From Collinsella tanakaei (lineage in GTDB: Bacteria; Actinomycetota; Coriobacteriia; Coriobacteriales; Coriobacteriaceae), in NCBI RefSeq assembly GCF_016900375.1, contig NZ_JACJKB010000011.1, forward strand, positions 1 to 64,000: 64,000 nucleotides of DNA. The letters are read 5' to 3'. A program made the translations under genes and the position numbers. The number at the start of each line of letters is the position of its first letter. Within the stretch, counting starts at the first letter, position 1. The notes under the pieces were generated by a model. That model did not search any database and was not told the DNA's origin. It was given only the letters and a program-made list of their open reading frames with translations. Shown here piece after piece: positions 61,094 through 64,000 of the stretch.

Positions 61094-61792
61094 CTACTCC
61101 TCGTCGTCTTCCATGTCGTCGCTCTTCACGGCAACGCGGGCGCGCTTCTGCGGATTGTCGAGCTTGAATCGCTTGACCAGCAGGTTGTAGATCTCTGCCG
61201 AACGCGCCTTGAGGTAGGAGCCCTTGCCGTTCTCGGCATCGAACTGCAGGCGGCCCGCCAGCTCGCCCGCGACACCGCCCTCGATCTTGCCCTCGGCAAA
61301 CGAGAGCAGGCAGCCGAGCATGTCGCGGTACTCGAGGTCGCCGTGGTAGCACTGGATGGCCTCATCCAGAATCGGCCACACCTTCTTGGAGCGGCCGCGC
61401 TCCGTGGCGCCCCATGCGCACAGCAAGCGGAAGGCCGACAGGCGCAGCGTTGCGGAAAGGTCGTCGAACAGGGCGGCCTCGGCGCCGTCGTATGCCGCGC
61501 CGACCTCGCGCGCATGATCGGGAACGAGCAGCGTCAGCGCGTCGAGAATCTCCCAACGCGTCTGCGCCTCGGGACGGTACAGCGCATCGATCAGATCGGG
61601 GATGTACTGCTCGAGCAGCGCCGGCTCGCGCTGAGCCAGCAGATGAACCACGCGCGCGGCCAGCTGGCGCTTGAGCCTGCTGTGACCGGAAAGGTCGTCG
61701 ACGAGCGCCGCCAGGGCGTTGCGGTCGTGCTCGACGCCTGCAAGGCGCTCCGCCTCCTCGGCTGTCAGCTCCTGCGGTTGTTCCTCAGCCAT
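61094..61792 (-). CDS. Helical-repeat protein of unknown function
   Basis: 232 residues, all helical. Repeating pairs such as RQLAARVVHLLAQREPALLE, IPDLIDALYRPEAQTRWEIL and LRLSAFRLLCAWG have HEAT-like spacing, and the C-terminus is acidic (DDMEDDEE). No enzyme motif or membrane segment. It lies 41 bp before the SurA-like gene in the same direction. A protein-binding scaffold is all that can be said. Confidence 0.7.
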   Translation of the reverse strand: MAEEQPQELTAEEAERLAGVEHDRNALAALVDDLSGHSRLKRQLAARVVHLLAQREPALLEQYIPDLIDALYRPEAQTRWEILDALTLLVPDHAREVGAAYDGAEAALFDDLSATLRLSAFRLLCAWGATERGRSKKVWPILDEAIQCYHGDLEYRDMLGCLLSFAEGKIEGGVAGELAGRLQFDAENGKGSYLKARSAEIYNLLVKRFKLDNPQKRARVAVKSDDMEDDEE

Positions 61793-61808
61793 AAATAACC
61801 TCGCATCC

Positions 61809-62228
61809 TTAGCGTTTCGTATCGGTATCGCGGCGGTTGTCCGCCACAGAGATCAGGTCAGGCGCCTTGCCGCCCTCGCGCCGACGGCGACGGCGCTCCT
61901 CGCCGGTGCCCTTCTCGGCCGTCTCCATATGGGAGCGGTTGACCTTGAAGGTGCGGTCCACGGCGCGCCACGGGCCGACGGATTCGCCGAACGCCATCTT
62001 GAGACCGGCGATGCACCCGGCGAGCAGGCCGACGATCGCGCCGTACAGAAGCGGCAGGCCGGCGAAGATGAACGCCAGCAGCACCGCGACGATGATCGCG
62101 GCGGCGTTGAGCTTCCAGTAATCGGCGGTCGTCACGGCGCGCTCACCCAGGTTGTTACCCAGCGTGAAGCCGATGTACACGCCGAACAGCAACAGCAGCA
62201 GCGCGCAGATGAAGAAGGGTACCGTCAT
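61809..62228 (-). CDS. Small membrane protein of unknown function
   Basis: 139 residues with three membrane helices (MTVPFFICALLLLLFGVYIG; AAAIIVAVLLAFIFAGLPLL; YGAIVGLLAGCIAGLKMAFG) and a basic cytoplasmic tail with RRRRRR. It lies three bases after the dehydrogenase stop and 16 bases before the helical-repeat gene, so it belongs to the same operon. Family not recognised. Confidence 0.75.
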   Translation of the reverse strand: MTVPFFICALLLLLFGVYIGFTLGNNLGERAVTTADYWKLNAAAIIVAVLLAFIFAGLPLLYGAIVGLLAGCIAGLKMAFGESVGPWRAVDRTFKVNRSHMETAEKGTGEERRRRRREGGKAPDLISVADNRRDTDTKR

Positions 62229-62231
62229 AGG

Positions 62232-63314
62232 CTACTCCCCGTGATGGTGCCCGCAACCGCAACCGTCGCCGTGCTCGTGGCCATGACCGCCGCAGCACTC
62301 GTGCTCGCCGTGCTCGTGGTCGTGTCCGCAGGTGCACTCGTGGTCGTGGCCGTGGTCATGGCCGCAGCCGCACTCGTCGCCCTCCTCATGGGCATGGGTG
62401 TACAGCGACCAATCGAGGCCGGCAGCCACCGCCTCGGCCTCCTCCTGGTACAGCAGGGTGATCGCCTGCGTGCCGAGGCTGCCGCCGCCGATGGCCTCCA
62501 GCATGTCGTAGAGCGTGAAGGCGGTGTCGGCGCCGGGAAGCGCGATCTCCTTGTCCTCTGCGACCTGCAGCGCAAGGCCGATATCCTTCAGGAAGTGCTT
62601 GACCATGAAGCCGGGCTTCCAATCGCCGTCGAGCGACTTGGGCGCCAGCTGGTCCATGGCGCCGGAGGTGCCGGTGCCACCGAGGATCATCTTGCGCGTG
62701 AGGTCGAGGTCGAGACCGGACTGCTGGGCAAACGAAAGGGCGTCCGCCATGCCGACCATCGAGGCCGCCAGCGAAACCTGGTTGGCGAGCTTGGCCGCCT
62801 GGCCCTTGCCCGCACCGCCGAAGCAGTAGATGTTCGACGAGAAGGTCTCGAGCACGGAGCGAACCGGGGCGATATCCGCCTCGGTAGCGCCGACGATCAG
62901 GGTGAGCGTGCCGTTGATGGCGCCCGTCTCGCCGCCCGTCACGGGGCAGTCGAAGGCGTGCTTGCCCATGGTCTCCGCAGCCTCGGAGATATCGCGGGCG
63001 AGGTTCGGCGCGCTCGTGGTCAAATCGATCAGGTGAGCGCCCTGCTTGGCAACGGTCAGAAGGCCGTCGCCCGCGAGGTACAGCTCCTCAACCTCGTCCG
63101 GGAAGCCGACCATCGTGAAGACGACATCGGCATCGCGCACGGCCTCGGCGGGGCTGTCGGCCCAGTGCGCACCGCGCGCCACGAGGGCATCGGCCTTGGC
63201 CTTCGTGCGGTTGTATACGGTCACGTCGTAGCCGGCATCAAGGATATGCCCGGCGATGGGGGCACCCATGATGCCCGTGCCGATAAACGCGATCTTCTGC
63301 TTGGTATCTGCCAT
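62232..63314 (-). CDS. Beta-hydroxyacid dehydrogenase with C-terminal His/Cys-rich tail
   Basis: 360 residues from ATG at 63314 (GGAG eight bases upstream). Residues 1-290 are the 6PGDH-like family of 3-hydroxyisobutyrate/tartronate semialdehyde reductases: IAFIGTGIMGAPIAGHILDA (NAD loop), DCPVTGGETGAINGTLTLIV (substrate motif), GGAGKGQAAKLANQ with the catalytic Lys. After residue 305 comes a tail of about 55 residues almost all His, Cys, Gly, Asp and Glu (HAHEEGDECGCGHDHGHDHE and onward). Such tails bind Ni, Zn or Co. The combination is unusual; the enzyme part appears intact. Confidence 0.85.
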   Translation of the reverse strand: MADTKQKIAFIGTGIMGAPIAGHILDAGYDVTVYNRTKAKADALVARGAHWADSPAEAVRDADVVFTMVGFPDEVEELYLAGDGLLTVAKQGAHLIDLTTSAPNLARDISEAAETMGKHAFDCPVTGGETGAINGTLTLIVGATEADIAPVRSVLETFSSNIYCFGGAGKGQAAKLANQVSLAASMVGMADALSFAQQSGLDLDLTRKMILGGTGTSGAMDQLAPKSLDGDWKPGFMVKHFLKDIGLALQVAEDKEIALPGADTAFTLYDMLEAIGGGSLGTQAITLLYQEEAEAVAAGLDWSLYTHAHEEGDECGCGHDHGHDHECTCGHDHEHGEHECCGGHGHEHGDGCGCGHHHGE

Positions 63315-63390
63315 GTGGCATAGCTCCAATCTGGGAGTGAGTGCTGACGGTTCAAAGCGGCTCCGCGAGCGAAGCGCGCTATCGGATACG

Positions 63391-64000
63391 CTAGGCGCTC
63401 GCCCCGCGCACCTTCTTGGCGATGCGGTCGGAAAGCGAGACCTTCTCGGCGCGGTTGCGGCCCCAGAAGATGAGCGCGACCATGCCGGGCCCCACGTGGG
63501 CACCGACCGTCGGGCCGACCGAGCCGCGGATGATGGTCGCGTTGGCGCAGCCCTCCTCGCGGCGGACGGCTGCCTCGACCCAATCCGCATCCTTCTCCGC
63601 ATCGGCCGACACGATGGTGATCGGCATGGCGGGGTCGAGGATGTAGTTCTCCTCGAACGACTTGATGAGCGACTTCAGGGCCTTCTTGCGGCCGCGGTTC
63701 ACACCGATCAGCGTGAGCGAGCCGGCGAGGTCGAAGCTGAGCTCGGGCTTGATATCGAGCTTGGACGACAGCTGCGCGGCAGCAGGCGGAATGCGCCCGC
63801 CCGCGGCCAGCGCGTCGAGGTTCTCGAGCGTGAAGTACCCGTGCACGCAGGTCTTGGCCTCATCGGCCCACGCTGCGAGCTCGCGTGCCGTCAGGCCCGC
63901 CGCACGCTGGCGGACGGCCTCGAGGGCCAGCAGCTCGCCGCACGCGCAGGGCAGGGCGTTGTCGACCACGTACAGCTCGAAGTCGGGATACTGCGCCCGG
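63391..64000 (-). CDS. DegV family fatty-acid-binding protein (5' end outside window)
   Basis: The frame is open to the right edge (QYPDFELYVVDNALPCACGE) and stops at 63391; about 203 residues are visible. The motifs LAAGGRIPPAAAQLSSKLDI KPELSFDLAGSLT and the end IVSADAEKDADWVEAAV, VGPTVGAHVGPGMVALIFWG are those of the C-terminal half of DegV/FakB proteins, which carry fatty acids to the FakA kinase. The N-terminal part with the first ligand motif is not in the window. Confidence 0.88.
   Translation of the reverse strand, partial: RAQYPDFELYVVDNALPCACGELLALEAVRQRAAGLTARELAAWADEAKTCVHGYFTLENLDALAAGGRIPPAAAQLSSKLDIKPELSFDLAGSLTLIGVNRGRKKALKSLIKSFEENYILDPAMPITIVSADAEKDADWVEAAVRREEGCANATIIRGSVGPTVGAHVGPGMVALIFWGRNRAEKVSLSDRIAKKVRGASA

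Overview
This 64-kb window comes from a high-GC, non-spore-forming Gram-positive of the Coriobacteriia, most like Collinsella. The evidence is the roughly 60-65% GC composition, an Rnf-type redox pump, class I PEP carboxylase, a GlnR-like orphan regulator beside a GlnA2-type protein, FHA/Ser-Thr kinase/PP2C signalling genes, and mucin-sugar (amino sugar) catabolism typical of intestinal actinobacteria. The genus is an inference from gene content; no rRNA gene is present.

Layout. 1-2.6 kb: 3'-truncated gene for a secreted repeat protein with a homopolymer in its promoter. 3-10.3 kb: ligA, an rnfCDGEA operon ending in a 55-residue membrane ORF instead of rnfB, and dCMP deaminase. 10.4-10.7 kb: a 39-residue ORF facing a small antisense RNA (candidate type I toxin-antitoxin). 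11-15 kb: HtrA protease, GlnR-like regulator, degenerate GlnA2-like protein. 15-18.8 kb: two LacI regulators around a collapsed hexuronate locus (kdgK and uxaC fragments). 19-22.5 kb: feoA-feoA-feoB iron uptake. 22.5-25.5 kb: scar of a conjugative element (DUF4366, DUF4315 pieces and an ISNCY/IS1202-like element) next to a truncated beta-glucoside PTS gene; an intact 6-phospho-beta-glucosidase follows. 27-29 kb: aspS. 29.3-34.6 kb: FHA protein, kinase, PP2C phosphatase and an FhaA-N-like protein, with one 14-bp palindrome in front of both transcription units. 34.8-45.7 kb: ppc, hisS, threonine aldolase, an EamA transporter, pyk, class II aldolase and a DeoR regulator. 45.7-50 kb: TPM-domain protein, PspA, tagatose/fructose kinase, aldose epimerase. 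50-57 kb: a GalNAc-type operon (nagA, agaS, GntR, mannose-family PTS with YajC). 57.4-58 kb: nested palindromes and tRNA-Thr(CGT) with a partial duplication. 58-64 kb: YhcH, a TudS(DUF523)-purine nucleoside phosphorylase fusion, a SurA/PrsA-like lipid-face protein, two proteins of unknown function, a beta-hydroxyacid dehydrogenase with a His/Cys-rich tail, and a partial DegV protein.

How the genes work together. The PTS (EIIA-YajC-EIIB-EIIC-EIID), NagA, AgaS, the PfkB-family kinase and the class II aldolase form a plausible complete route from N-acetylgalactosamine to triose phosphates, feeding pyruvate kinase and PEP carboxylase nearby. The Rnf operon would couple ferredoxin/NAD redox chemistry to an ion gradient. 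The FHA/kinase/PP2C cluster looks like a self-contained phospho-signalling module.

The most noteworthy items are the phase-variable-looking promoter (10-G tract between -35 and -10), the candidate type I toxin-antitoxin with an RNA paralogue 39 kb away, the TudS-PNP fusion, the GlnA2-like protein lacking metal and catalytic residues, the phospho-signalling cluster with its shared operator, and a family of dispersed intergenic palindromes that culminates in a nested 226-bp cluster at 57.5 kb. All functional calls were made by reading the sequence; no database search was run.
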